From: Natrinema sp031626495
GTDB taxonomy: Archaea; Halobacteriota; Halobacteria; Halobacteriales; Natrialbaceae
NCBI RefSeq assembly: GCF_031626495.1
Contig: NZ_JAMQOJ010000010.1
Location: 124,001 to 188,000 of the forward strand
Direction: 5' to 3'
Length of the DNA stretch: 64,000 nt
A program made the translations under genes and the position numbers. The notes below the pieces were generated by a model, which was given only the letters and a program-made list of their open reading frames with translations, searched no databases and was not told the origin of the DNA. This document shows, piece after piece, positions 1 through 9,417 of this stretch (position 1 is its first letter; each line of letters opens with the position of its first letter).

Positions 1-2082
1 CAGACCGATGATTTCCGAGGGCGGCACGACTCCAATTTCATTCCATCCAATGTACACACGCATAAATATATACGCACCGATGATGGCACCGAAGACAACC
101 ACGTCAGAGGCTAAGAAGAACCAGACGCCGGTCTTCGTCGTGCCGACGCCCTCGAACGGCCAGCGCTCGGCAATCTCCATGTCGGGCGCGTTGAACTCCT
201 CGCGCCCGTATTGGAAGAGCGCTCCCAGAAGGATGGCAGCACCGACAAGCGAGAGCGTGGGGTAGAGTATATTTTGCTGTCCCGCCGTCTGGCCAGCGAG
301 ATCTGCCCCGCGTGAGGTGGCGAACTCGGCGACATAGGGGGTCAGTCCTGATAGTCCGAAGAACATGACGAACATACCGACGCCGATGCCGAACGGCCAA
401 ATGCTCGCGTGGTCCTCGTGGTCCTCCTCGAGCGACTTACCCTCTCCGATTCGTTCGTGTGCCGCTGCACCGCCGTCGGTCGCGGCCGACGAGCTATCGT
501 CGACAAACTCGAGCTTCCCGCTGGCGTAACTCGGCCGGTCCGGCCAGTTCTCGAGCGGCGGGGGCGAGGGGATCGCCCACTCGGCGGTTCGCGAGAACGT
601 CCACGGGTTGTCCGGCGCATCGGGGCCGGACAGCAGACTCTTCCCGAGCGTGATGAACACGAGCAACACTCCCGCACCGAGGACAAACGCCCCGACGGTC
701 GCGATCTGGTGGTAGATCTGTGCGCTCTCGGCGTAGTTGAAGACGCGCCGCGGCGTCTCCCACGCGAGGAACATCGGGAAATACAGTAGGTTGAAGCCGA
801 GGAAGTAGACGGCGAAGCTGAGCTTCCCGAGCCGTTCGTCGTACATCTTCCCGGTGATCTTGGGCCACCAGTAGTAGAGGCCGCCGAACAGTGCGGTGAC
901 GCCGGAGACCATCACGTAGTGGAAGTGAGCGACGACCCAGTAGGTCCCGCGGAACTCGTAGTCGAGGACGACCGCACCGAGGAAGACGCCGGTGATCCCG
1001 CCGAGGATGAACAACACGAGTGCACCGAGGTTAAACAGGAACGGCGTCGTAAACCGGATGCGACCTTTGACCATTGTATAGATCATCGAGAAGACCATCA
1101 GGTCGAACGGCAGCGAGATTCCGATCGTTGTCGCCATAAAGAGCGTCTTGATCGGGAGGTTGATCGTCGATAAGAACATGTGGTGCATCCAGACGAGGAA
1201 CGACTGCACTGCGACGAGGACCATCGCGATAATGACCCACTTCCGGCCGACTAGTCGTCGCCCGGTGAACGTTTGGAATGTCTCGAACATGATCCCCAGT
1301 GCGGGGAAGAAGACGATGTACACCTCTGGATGGCCGAAGAACCAGAATAGGTGCGCCCACAGCAGGCTCGATCCCTGTTGTGTCGCGGAGTAGTACTGGG
1401 TCAGCAAGAGGCGGTCGGTCAGCAGAAGAATGAGTGCGGCTAGCAGTGCCGCGAAGGCGAACAGCATCATCCAGACCGTCAGCAGGATACCCCACGTGAA
1501 CAGCGGCATGTTCCACAGACCGAGCCCCTCAGCACGGTAGCGATGTATCGTCGTCAGGAAGTTTACCGTGCTGAGGGTAGTCGATAGGACGAACAGGGTC
1601 AGTGCGAGGATTGTTGTGTTCCCGCCCATCGTCAGCGTGTAGCCAGGATTATAGATGGGAACGTTCAGCGGTGCGTACATGTACCAGCCGTTTGCCCATG
1701 TCACACCTTGGAAGAACGAGACGAGGACGAGTAGTCCTGAGAAGAGGTAGAACCAGTAGCTCAGTGCATTCAGACGCGGGAATGCGAGGTCTTTCGCACC
1801 GATCTGTAGCGGGACGACGTAGTTCGCGAACCCAAAGCCAAACGGCGAGATGAACCAGAACACCATCAACAGGCCGTGTATCGAAACTGCCTGATTATAC
1901 TCGGTGTTCGTGAGGAAGCCGGTCCCCCCGGCCTCCCACAGCTGGATGCGGAATAACAGTGCAAGGACGCCGCCGGCGATGAGGAAGAACAGCGCGGTCC
2001 CCAGATAGAGGATCCCGACGTCCTTATGGTTGGTTGTCACCAGCCACCGCTTGATGGTTGTCCGTGGCGGAAAGTCACTCAT
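1..2082 (-). CDS. coxA: Cytochrome c oxidase subunit I-III fusion, heme-copper oxidase (3' end off the left edge)
   Basis: This is the catalytic subunit of an aa3-type oxidase that reduces O2 to water in the membrane. Reading from ATG at 2082, the N-terminus has TTNHKDVGILYLG, followed by the full subunit I core with the copper and heme ligand regions (WAHLFWFFGHPEVY, WMHHMFLS, TYWVVAHFHYVM). After roughly residue 520 comes a hydrophilic linker, then subunit III-like helices ending in WFFLASDVVVFGAIIGAYIY, where the window stops. Subunits I and III are therefore one polypeptide, as known in some haloarchaea. The start ATG lies inside the last codons of the upstream P-type ATPase gene (8-base overlap), so translation is probably coupled. 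All 694 codons in the window are open. Confidence 0.93.
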   Translation of the reverse strand, partial: MSDFPPRTTIKRWLVTTNHKDVGILYLGTALFFLIAGGVLALLFRIQLWEAGGTGFLTNTEYNQAVSIHGLLMVFWFISPFGFGFANYVVPLQIGAKDLAFPRLNALSYWFYLFSGLLVLVSFFQGVTWANGWYMYAPLNVPIYNPGYTLTMGGNTTILALTLFVLSTTLSTVNFLTTIHRYRAEGLGLWNMPLFTWGILLTVWMMLFAFAALLAALILLLTDRLLLTQYYSATQQGSSLLWAHLFWFFGHPEVYIVFFPALGIMFETFQTFTGRRLVGRKWVIIAMVLVAVQSFLVWMHHMFLSTINLPIKTLFMATTIGISLPFDLMVFSMIYTMVKGRIRFTTPFLFNLGALVLFILGGITGVFLGAVVLDYEFRGTYWVVAHFHYVMVSGVTALFGGLYYWWPKITGKMYDERLGKLSFAVYFLGFNLLYFPMFLAWETPRRVFNYAESAQIYHQIATVGAFVLGAGVLLVFITLGKSLLSGPDAPDNPWTFSRTAEWAIPSPPPLENWPDRPSYASGKLEFVDDSSSAATDGGAAAHERIGEGKSLEEDHEDHASIWPFGIGVGMFVMFFGLSGLTPYVAEFATSRGADLAGQTAGQQNILYPTLSLVGAAILLGALFQYGREEFNAPDMEIAERWPFEGVGTTKTGVWFFLASDVVVFGAIIGAYIFMRVYIGWNEIGVVPPSEIIGL

Positions 2083-4726
2083 TGAAGCTCTCACCCTTAT
2101 CTGGATGGTCGCTCTGCGTCGGCGATCGATCGAGTAGCTTTTCAGGGGAGATACGTGACAGCCGCATCGCGTTCCCAGTGACGGCGGTCGTCATACCAGC
2201 ATCACCGATGAGAACTGCTGCCCAGACAGGAACGAGACCAAACGGAACCCCCAGCGCGAGGAGGGACTTGGCGGCGAGACTCGACCAGATATTCTGGCGG
2301 ATGACGCTATTAGCGTCGTGCGAGAGTTCATAGAGATACGGGAGTTTTGTGAGATCGTCGGCCATGAGCGCGATGTCTGCCGTTTCGAGCGCCGTATCCG
2401 TTCCCGCGGCACCCATCGCGACGCCGACCGTTGCCGTCGCGAGTGCCGGTGCATCGTTGACGCCATCGCCAACCATCGCAACGCCGCCGTACTGGTCATC
2501 GAGTTCCTGGATAGCTTCGACTTTCTCGTCTGGGAGGAGTTCAGCTCGATACTCGTCGACGCCAACTTCTGCGGCGATAGCACGAGCAGTACGCTCGTTG
2601 TCGCCAGTGAGCATGATAATCTGCTCGATGCCGAGGTCGTGAAGTCGTTCGATAGTACGCTTTGCCGCCGGGCGGACTTCGTCGGCGACGGCGATTATCC
2701 CCTCGAGCTCATTTTCGGTGCCGACTAAGACGACCGTTTTCCCCTCGGCTTGGAGGTCAGGAACGACACCCTCGAGCAGATCGAGACACCGATTCTTTTC
2801 GCAGATCTGCTCGGTTTTTTGGGTGACGATGCCGCCGTCGGTTGCAGCGTGGACGTGGCCGAGGTCGAATCCCAACTCCTTGAACAACCCTGGTTTGCCA
2901 GCGTAGTGGGTCGTCCCATCAAGGTCTGCGCGAACTCCCTTCCCAGTGAGGCTCTCGAAGTCCGAGACGTCGCGGTCACCGACGTTCCGGTCGGCCGCCC
3001 TGTCGATGATGGCTTCGCTAATAGGGTGTTCACTCCGCGATTCGAGTCCGCGAGCACACCGTAGGACATCGTCCTCGGTGTTATCATTGAGGGGGATGAC
3101 ATCGGTGACGGTGAGTTCGCCCTTTGTGATAGTACCCGTCTTGTCCATCGCGATGGCGTCGACGTCACCCATCGCCTCGAGATAGTTCCCACCCTTGATG
3201 AGGACGCCGTTCTTCGCAGCACTGGTGATACCCGACACCACGGACACCGGCGTCGAAATGACGAATGCACACGGACAGGCAAGCACGAACAGCGTCAGTC
3301 CGTAGACGATGTAGGTAACCCACGATCCGCCGAAGAGTAACGGTGGAACGAGCGCGAGAAGGACACCGAACGTGACGACGACCGGCGTGTAGTACGCCGA
3401 GAACCGATCGACGAACTGCTCTCGTTCAGTCTTGTTCGCTTGGGCGTCTTCGACCATTTCGACGATCCGCGAGAGGGTGTTATCGCCGGATTCCGAAGTG
3501 ACCTCAACCTCGAGATACCCTTCTTCGTTGATGCTTCCGGCGAACACCTCGTCGCCGGGCGTCTTGTCGACGGGAATGCTTTCGCCGGTGATCGGCGCCT
3601 GGTTGACAGCGCTCTCGCCCTCACGAACATCGCCGTCTAGTGGAATCTTCTCGCCGGGCCGGACGACGACGGTCTCACCGACGGATACCTCGTCGACGGA
3701 AACCGTGACTTCGTCACCGTCACGTCTAACCGTGGCCTCGTCTGGCGAGAGGTCCATCAGCTCTTGTAGGGAGTTACGGGCGCGGTCCATCGAATACCGC
3801 TCGAGGAGTTCGGAGACGCTGAAGAGGAACGCCAGCGTCGCAGCCTCGAAGTAGAGCGACTTCCCAAACGCGAGCCCCGCGGTGACAGCACCGCCGATGG
3901 CGATCGACATCAGCAGGTCGATATCTAGGTTCCGGTTGAGAAGCGAATAGTAGCCGTTGCGGAAGATCACCTGGCCGGCGATCCCGATGCCGACGAGGAA
4001 GAGAATGTCTGCGACGAATAACTCACGGCCAACAACCGTCGCCAGCAAGGCGTTCTGGCTGGTAATGAGAAACTCGAACAGGAGACCGAGTGTGACAAAT
4101 CCACCACTGATCCACGTTTTGATGGCACGCGAACTGGTCCAGACGCTCTCACGCCCGGCTGGACCGTTGTCAGTATGAGGATCTTTCTCTGACGAGGAGT
4201 CGGTGATCTCGTAGCCAGCCCCTTTGATCGCATTGGCGATATCGTCTACGGAGAGTGATGACGAGTCGTACGTCACGACGACATTCCCAGTGGTTGGTTG
4301 TGTATCGTAGGTTACGACGTCAATTTGGTTGAGTGCGTTCTCGATCTTGCCAGCACAGGACGGACAATCCATCTCAGGAGCGGTGAATGTCACCGTTTCC
4401 TCACTAGCATCAGTCTCAACGTTATACCCCGCTTTTTCAACACGCTCTTTAATTGCCTCCGCTGACGTTTGCGAGTCGTCGTAGGCGACGGTCAGCGTTC
4501 CAGCCGTCACTTGGGGATCAATGTCTTCGATTCCATCTAGCTTCTGGACGCTGTTCTCGACTTTCCCGGCACAGGAGGGACAGTCCATTTCTGGAACTGA
4601 AAGCTGGACAGCCTCATTTTCCCTAAGATCGTGTGTTCTCTTAGGATCGTGGTTGTGGTCATGACCCTGACCGTGATCGTGGTTGTGGTCACTTTCTTCT
4701 GATGATCCTGTAGGTCCGTCAGCCAT
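2075..4726 (-). CDS. Heavy-metal P1B-type ATPase, probably Zn/Cd/Co exporter
   Basis: An 883-residue metal-translocating ATPase. The first 35 residues are rich in His and Asp. Two HMA domains follow, each with an MDCPSCAGK metal site (Cys near 49/52 and 117/120). Next come the membrane domain, a TGES actuator motif, ACPCAFVISTP in the transmembrane metal site, phosphorylation site DKTGTITKG, and GDGVNDAPA. The STPVSVVSGI sequence after CPC and the conserved Asp in the last helices (IGDAGMTT) fit the P1B-2 (Zn/Cd) group better than Cu(I) pumps; this is inferred from family knowledge. The gene overlaps coxA downstream, which would also suit a metal role in oxidase biogenesis. A decayed CDF zinc-exporter gene lies just upstream. 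Confidence 0.9.
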   Translation of the reverse strand: MADGPTGSSEESDHNHDHGQGHDHNHDPKRTHDLRENEAVQLSVPEMDCPSCAGKVENSVQKLDGIEDIDPQVTAGTLTVAYDDSQTSAEAIKERVEKAGYNVETDASEETVTFTAPEMDCPSCAGKIENALNQIDVVTYDTQPTTGNVVVTYDSSSLSVDDIANAIKGAGYEITDSSSEKDPHTDNGPAGRESVWTSSRAIKTWISGGFVTLGLLFEFLITSQNALLATVVGRELFVADILFLVGIGIAGQVIFRNGYYSLLNRNLDIDLLMSIAIGGAVTAGLAFGKSLYFEAATLAFLFSVSELLERYSMDRARNSLQELMDLSPDEATVRRDGDEVTVSVDEVSVGETVVVRPGEKIPLDGDVREGESAVNQAPITGESIPVDKTPGDEVFAGSINEEGYLEVEVTSESGDNTLSRIVEMVEDAQANKTEREQFVDRFSAYYTPVVVTFGVLLALVPPLLFGGSWVTYIVYGLTLFVLACPCAFVISTPVSVVSGITSAAKNGVLIKGGNYLEAMGDVDAIAMDKTGTITKGELTVTDVIPLNDNTEDDVLRCARGLESRSEHPISEAIIDRAADRNVGDRDVSDFESLTGKGVRADLDGTTHYAGKPGLFKELGFDLGHVHAATDGGIVTQKTEQICEKNRCLDLLEGVVPDLQAEGKTVVLVGTENELEGIIAVADEVRPAAKRTIERLHDLGIEQIIMLTGDNERTARAIAAEVGVDEYRAELLPDEKVEAIQELDDQYGGVAMVGDGVNDAPALATATVGVAMGAAGTDTALETADIALMADDLTKLPYLYELSHDANSVIRQNIWSSLAAKSLLALGVPFGLVPVWAAVLIGDAGMTTAVTGNAMRLSRISPEKLLDRSPTQSDHPDKGESFNE

Positions 4727-4883
4727 TATAGGACTCTTGCCGCTTTAGCCCTATCAATGTAGCTGTGAAAATAGGGTGATTGTTACTAGAGGGTTACTAG
4801 AATTCCGAGCCCAGCTTAACAACCCTAATCTTGCATTTGGATAGTAATTAGAATATTTGTACATCTTGGCGTGAAAAGAGTGA

Positions 4884-5247
4884 CTACTGGCTCGAGAGGG
4901 GCCAGACGTGAAGGTCTTCAATATTCACGACGGCATCAAGTTCTGCGATGCTTGCTCGGACTTCGTCAGGATCAATAGGGCTCTGCTGGAAAATATTGTT
5001 CCGCTCTCGCGGAGTAATATCACTGCTGACCAGACGATGAGGGCTGCGATCAGACAGCTGTTAACGGGTCCACGATGAGAATGTCCGTGAACATGATGAC
5101 GAGCATTGAGACGATGACGGGAACTGACGCACCGGCGTCACCGAGGAGATGGTAGAATGCACCGCGTTCGTTGAGGCTCATCTCATCACCTTGTAGGATA
5201 TGCACGGATGCGAGATTGACGATAAGCCCACCTGTTGCCGGGCACAA
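4884..5247 (-). pseudogene. Cation diffusion facilitator (CDF, CzcD-like) remnant
   Basis: Three reading-frame pieces give a recognisable C-terminal half of a CDF zinc/cadmium antiporter. These are GGLIVNLASVHIL with LNERGAFYHLLGDAGASV, then ALIVWSAVILLRESG, then IDPDEVRASIAELDAVVNIEDLHVWPL before a TAG at 4886. Single-base shifts near 5055 and near 4985 break the frame, and the N-terminal helices are missing. LHVLGD-type and EDLHVWPL motifs are hallmarks of the family. Its place next to a Zn/Cd-type ATPase suggests an old metal-resistance cluster. Confidence 0.75.
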
Positions 5248-5829
5248 CGCGACATGTTCGGGTCCCGCTGCTGCGCATTAACCCTATGGCCGCGTGACTT
5301 GCTCACTTCGTGGATCAGTGGTGGATTTGAAACATGATGCAAAAACGCCCGGGCGCGGCGGTGGGGGGTTGTCACAGGATCATGCCGCGCCTGCGACCAA
5401 TCACGGCAGGTGGGTGACTGATTGGATTTGGTGGGTGGTGCCAGTTCGGATGCCGATACGTCGCGTCAGGAGGACACGACAGTGAATATCATCACGCGAA
5501 TCCTAATCAATGGATGCCTGATTCCAAGTTGCTTAGAATCGTCGTGTGCCTCCATGACCGCCATCTCACATGGCTCGAAGCTGTGTCACTGTTTTGCTCA
5601 ATCCAAGTTTGAAAACGCCTGCCCACGGTCTAGTGGGGATCGAGGAGTGTGTCGCACAGTATGGGAACCAACATGTGGACGAAAGCCGCAGTCCACTATA
5701 CTTGACGCCAACAGAGAATGGTCGGCCAGGCATGTGCCTGCTTAAAATCGTTCGTAAGCGTTACTCCCATATTGAGGCCGGTGAGCGGGGCGCGTTGCGG
5801 CTAAAGAACCCGCTGACGGGGATGGGGGA
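5248..5829. other. Gene-poor spacer
   Basis: No gene can be supported here. An open frame at 5570-5848 (+) encodes 92 residues with no recognisable domain and runs into the tRNA-like sequence, so I left it out. The only structured sequence is a dyad at 5520-5540, listed separately. Confidence 0.5.
5520..5540. promoter_or_regulatory. Dyad site of the GATTCCYA-N5-TRGGAATC class
   Basis: GATTCCAA, five bases, then TTAGAATC: one base away from a perfect 8+8 dyad. It matches sites upstream of halocyanin, ctaA, MCO and TFB genes elsewhere in the window. No convincing gene follows it here, so it may be left over from a lost gene. Confidence 0.35.
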
Positions 5830-5904
5830 TGCTTCGTCGAGGATTTGAACCTCGGTCCTCGGCGTGAGATACCGAGCTGATTGGCCGAGCTAGACCAGTG
5901 GAGC
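5830..5904 (-). pseudogene. Degenerate tRNA-Glu(CTC)-like sequence
   Basis: A 75-base sequence nearly identical in its core to the tRNA-Glu at 57439-57513. It has an anticodon arm with loop ATCTCAC (anticodon CTC) and the T-arm GAGGTTCAAATCCTC. The acceptor stem has three mismatches (GCTCCAC against ACGAAGC), and the D-stem is also impaired. I therefore call it a decayed copy. It is on the opposite strand from the intact tRNA. Confidence 0.65.
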
Positions 5905-5973
5905 CTTTTGAACTACCGGAGAATCCCGTTAAGCCTACTCACTTCGCAAAACTGATTCGACTTACATAGACGG

Positions 5974-6204
5974 CTACGTGGTGTTCGTATCGGAGGGCAT
6001 CCATTGTTTGATGAGTTCGTTCACGTTGTAGAAGAGGATCCCAACTGAGACAAGAGTTGTGACGAAATAAATAATCAACCCTGGTGGTCCACTGATCGAT
6101 GTACCAATTGCACCACCTCCAAACCCGATAACCGTGAGTTCGACCCATGTCACTACGATTCGGGACAGCAATCGTGGTTCCGAATTTGACTGTGTTGATG
6201 TCAC
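5974..6204 (-). CDS. Small two-helix membrane protein downstream of cydB
   Basis: A 76-residue protein with two predicted membrane helices (IVVTWVELTVIGFGGGAIG and GLIIYFVTTLVSVGILFY) and polar ends. No family is recognised. It lies 92 bases after the cydB stop on the same strand, so it may be co-transcribed and could be a small accessory subunit of the bd-type oxidase; this is inference from position only. The start codon is uncertain. Confidence 0.5.
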   Translation of the reverse strand: MTSTQSNSEPRLLSRIVVTWVELTVIGFGGGAIGTSISGPPGLIIYFVTTLVSVGILFYNVNELIKQWMPSDTNTT

Positions 6205-6296
6205 GATATCAGATCACCATATTCATGAATCGGCGCTGGTCTCCCATTTGACTCTATCCCCATAACTCAACGAAATGTTTTGTCTGATTATGTATT

Positions 6297-7301
6297 TCAT
6301 CCGTAGTTTTCCTCGGTATCGATAGGACCACTGAACGCTGAATAGAGCATGACAAAGTACACGATAACGATCGGGAGCAGCACGCTCGCCATGATCGACA
6401 TGAAATTAAGCGGAAGCGTAGAGATGATCGCCTCTCGGATAGTGAGTCCCGTGGTTCGATCGACGAAGGGGAACAGAAGGGTTGCGACGAGCCCTACAAG
6501 TCCGAAGACGAGTGCAGCTGTCGCTGTGAACGCGGCGTAGTACCGGTTTCTACGGAGTGTGACGACATAGATTCCTGTTAAGGCTGCAGTGAGGATCACA
6601 AGTGCGACGATGAGTGGTGATCGGAATGAGGAGCGCAGCCCTGGTTCGGTCACGTATATCACCCCGAGGGTACTGATTGCTACACCAAGATAGCCTACGG
6701 CAGCTCGGACACCGTAGCTTCGCATTTCGGCTCGTAGCGCGCCGCGGGTTTTCAGCCCGAGGAACGCTGCACCGTCGACAATTGTGAGGACAAGGACTGT
6801 GACACCGCCGAGGATCCCCACTGTGGTGATAAGACGGGTCGCTCCGACGAGCCAGTTCATGACAAATAGCCCCAGCAGAAACGGCGTCACAGTACTCCCG
6901 ATGACGAACGAGTAGCCCCAGAGTGTCCGCCAGCGGTCGTCTTCCCGCTCCTCGTACATTTCTGGAGCGAGTCCTCGGAGACCGAGCGCGGCCAGAATCG
7001 CGAACATCAATAGATAATACCGGCTGAAGAGGTTCGCGTAAACGGAGGGGAACGCTGCGAATAGTGCCCCACCGAAGACGACGAGCCAGACCTCGTTCCC
7101 GTCCCAGAACGGGCCAACAGCCGCCAACAGCTGTTCCTTCTCGTGATCATCGTTGCGGGTCGCAAACAGGACGCCCACGCCGAAGTCGAAGCCGTCGAGG
7201 AAGAGGAACATCCCGAAGATGAAAAACAGCAATGTGAACCAGAGTTCGGCGAGCGGCAACCCGAACAGTGGCTTCGTGGCCAGCGACCCGACGTTAGTCA
7301 C
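6297..7301 (-). CDS. cydB: Cytochrome bd-type quinol oxidase subunit II
   Basis: A 334-residue polytopic membrane protein. LFFIFGMFLFLDGFDFGVG near the N-terminus, the following FWDGNEVWLVVFGGALFAAFP, and FLLGLFVMNW are typical of CydB, and the length fits the family. With CydA it forms a membrane quinol oxidase that reduces O2 without a copper centre and usually serves at low oxygen. Its start overlaps the cydA stop by 8 bases, indicating a two-gene operon. No frame damage is visible. Confidence 0.93.
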   Translation of the reverse strand: MTNVGSLATKPLFGLPLAELWFTLLFFIFGMFLFLDGFDFGVGVLFATRNDDHEKEQLLAAVGPFWDGNEVWLVVFGGALFAAFPSVYANLFSRYYLLMFAILAALGLRGLAPEMYEEREDDRWRTLWGYSFVIGSTVTPFLLGLFVMNWLVGATRLITTVGILGGVTVLVLTIVDGAAFLGLKTRGALRAEMRSYGVRAAVGYLGVAISTLGVIYVTEPGLRSSFRSPLIVALVILTAALTGIYVVTLRRNRYYAAFTATAALVFGLVGLVATLLFPFVDRTTGLTIREAIISTLPLNFMSIMASVLLPIVIVYFVMLYSAFSGPIDTEENYG

Positions 7302-8718
7302 CGGACGTCACCTCTGACTCTGGAACGTGGGCAGAATCACTATGCGTGAGTTCGTCTTTCGATGGCGGCCCGGCTCTGATGACACGACCGATGACGTACG
7401 TGTAGAGGCCCAATAACAGAATGTACCCGGTAACGAATCCCAGAAGCGTGAATGTTGCTTCGGTGCCTGTGAGATTCGGAGAGACGCTGGCACTCGTCTT
7501 CATTACCCCCTGAATGACCCACGGTTGTCGTCCAACCTCGGTGACGATCCAGCCGACCTCCACGGCGACGAACCCTAGAAGTGACGACGCCATCATTGCC
7601 TTATGCAGCAGGTCGTCCTCGAAGAGCTCCCCACGCCACCATCGATAGGCACCCCAGACGGCCAGCAGAATGAACCAGAAGCCAAGTGCGACCATGCTCC
7701 GGAACGCCCAGAAGACGATCGCGACAGGTGGGGCTTTCGTCGAGAATGATTCGAGGCCCCGTATCGTAGCCTGGGGGTTTCCACCACTCGCAAGCCAGGA
7801 TGCACCACCTGGAATGCCAATACCGAAGAGATCTTTCGTGCGTGGGTTCAGCAGATCGTCGACGTCGGTTGGGAACGCAACGAGGTATTCAGGAACGTAG
7901 GAGTCGGTTTCCCAGACGGCTTCCATCGCGGCGAATTTCTGCGGTTGGGTTTCGGAGACGTGACGTGCGTATGCATCGCCCTGAATTACCTGTAGTGGGG
8001 CCGTGATGAGTAGGACGACGAGCGCGATTTTGAGCGTTTTCTCCCAGACATCAATATGTTCAATCGAGTAGCCCCAGACGTGGTGCCGGAACACGTAGTA
8101 GGCGGCAACACCGGCCATGAAGAGCGCGACTGACTCGAGGGCTGCGTTCTGCATGTGCACGAACATATAGGGGAACCGTGGGTTGAGATAGGCTGCAAGT
8201 GGGTCGGTGAGCTTCACAATTTTCTGGCCGTTATCCACAACGATTTCGAACCCACGCGGTGTCTGCATCCACGAGTTTGCGATGAGGATCCAGACGGCAG
8301 AGAGCCACGTGCCGAGTCCGACAGCAATACTTGACAGGAAGTACAGCCGATCCGACACTCGGTCACGGCCAAAGACGAAGATCCCGAGGAACGTCGCTTC
8401 CAGCATGAACGCCATCATCCCTTCGAGGGCGAGTGGGCCACCGAACAGTTCTCCGGCGGTTGTTGAGAACGCGGCGAAGTTCGTTCCGAATTCAAACTCG
8501 AGGACAAGCCCAGTCACAGTCCCCACGACGAAGCTCACTACAAAGATGCGTGTCCAGAAACGACGGAGCTGTTCGTACACTGGTTGTCTGGTACGGATCT
8601 CTTTCCATGTGAAATAGATAAGAAACGGCGCGAGGCCCATACTCATCACTGGAAAGATGATGTGGACAATCGTGGTGAGCGCGAACTGGAGGCGGCTAGC
8701 AAGAACGGGATCAACCAT
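7294..8718 (-). CDS. cydA: Cytochrome bd-type quinol oxidase subunit I
   Basis: A 474-residue heme-bearing subunit. MVDPVLASRLQFALT at 8718 was chosen as the start because it matches the family N-terminus; the open frame extends 18 codons further upstream. Visible motifs are FIYFTWKEI, GLVLEFEFGTNF, and EVGRQPWVIQG, the GRQPW motif next to the heme site. The Q-loop is short. The region between it and the divergent halocyanin remnant at 8910 carries a dyad regulatory site at 8852-8872, which could act on either side. Confidence 0.93.
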   Translation of the reverse strand: MVDPVLASRLQFALTTIVHIIFPVMSMGLAPFLIYFTWKEIRTRQPVYEQLRRFWTRIFVVSFVVGTVTGLVLEFEFGTNFAAFSTTAGELFGGPLALEGMMAFMLEATFLGIFVFGRDRVSDRLYFLSSIAVGLGTWLSAVWILIANSWMQTPRGFEIVVDNGQKIVKLTDPLAAYLNPRFPYMFVHMQNAALESVALFMAGVAAYYVFRHHVWGYSIEHIDVWEKTLKIALVVLLITAPLQVIQGDAYARHVSETQPQKFAAMEAVWETDSYVPEYLVAFPTDVDDLLNPRTKDLFGIGIPGGASWLASGGNPQATIRGLESFSTKAPPVAIVFWAFRSMVALGFWFILLAVWGAYRWWRGELFEDDLLHKAMMASSLLGFVAVEVGWIVTEVGRQPWVIQGVMKTSASVSPNLTGTEATFTLLGFVTGYILLLGLYTYVIGRVIRAGPPSKDELTHSDSAHVPESEVTSGD

Positions 8719-8851
8719 CGGCCACACCTCGATGGATATCTCTATTGGCCTGAACGATGGCCCACAGATCAAGTAAAGATAAAGAATGGGTCCATGCTAG
8801 GTGCAACGCCATTACTCCGACTTTGCGACTGCGGTACATCAAATGAGGGCA

Positions 8852-8872
8852 GTGTCCTACGTATTGGGAATC
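8852..8872. promoter_or_regulatory. Dyad site upstream of halocyanin remnant and cydA
   Basis: TGTCCTAC and TTGGGAATC half-sites form the dyad, 38 bases before the halocyanin ATG at 8910. A second short inverted repeat (CCCC-N7-GGGG) follows, as it does upstream of the paralogous halocyanin at 57340. It belongs to the seven-to-eight-member site family described in the findings. Confidence 0.55.
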
Positions 8873-8909
8873 TGCCTTCCCCTTAAACTGGGGTTTTTGA
8901 TAAGTGAGT

Positions 8910-9120
8910 ATGGAGCGTCGACGGATACTCAAGACAGCCGGGATTCTCGCTACAGGTGGCGTAACCAGCCTCACAGGATATAGTAGTTCAGGGAATGGAG
9001 ATGGGGGTGGCTTGGGAGGATTGAACACGGTTATGATGGTTGCTAAAGGCGACTATTATATCGTCCCGATCGGTCTCTACGTCGAATCCAGAGAGACGGT
9101 TACGTTCGAAATCCAGAGCA
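8910..9120 (+). pseudogene. Halocyanin-like blue copper protein, N-terminal fragment
   Basis: The first 70 residues match the frameshifted halocyanin at 56775-57340 closely. They include the twin-arginine start MERRRILKTAG, the low-complexity SSSGNGDGGG linker, VMMVAKGDYYIVPIGLYVESRETVTFEIQS, and then the break. The lipobox Cys is replaced by Tyr (TGYSS instead of AGCSS). All copper ligands are lost because the sequence stops before them and joins an inverted MCO fragment. Confidence 0.75.
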
Positions 9121-9282
9121 GAGGATCGTCATGAAGTATTCACGGTCGGCCGGTTCGTAGCCTTCGGAATCGACCCGGTATACCCCATACATCCCCATGT
9201 CGGTGTGACGGTGGGTCTGGAAGTGACAGTAGTAGAAGTGTGTCCCATGGACGTTGGCCGGGATGGGCCAGACAGCGAACAC
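9118..9282 (-). pseudogene. Multicopper oxidase fragment (internal piece)
   Basis: On the minus strand this encodes IPANVHGTHFYYCHFQTHRH, TDMGMYGVYRVDSEGYEPAD and REYFMT. It is nearly the same as the stretch with the first-domain copper ligands in the MCO at 54088-55242. Only about 55 residues survive. One side joins the halocyanin fragment, the other an IS6 transposase fragment. Confidence 0.75.
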
Positions 9283-9369
9283 CCTGACGGGCGTCGCCGT
9301 CCGCTTCCGCTCTAAAGCTTCATTAAATTCCGCTGCATAGCACTCACTGAGTCGGTCTGTAAACTGCAT
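9283..9369 (-). pseudogene. IS6-family transposase N-terminal fragment
   Basis: FNEALERKRTATPVRVFAV resembles ENERTMTPIRVFAV at the N-terminus of the IS6-type transposase remnant at 24650-25353. It is fused in frame to the MCO fragment, which suggests that IS6-mediated deletion made the junction. Confidence 0.45.
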
Positions 9370-9417
9370 AGCCGAATTAACTCTACGACCTGCTCACTTC
9401 TCAAATCGCGCTAACTA

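Noticed and set aside
5570..5848. A 92-codon open frame
   Set aside because: No domain, no promoter, and it runs into the tRNA-like sequence.
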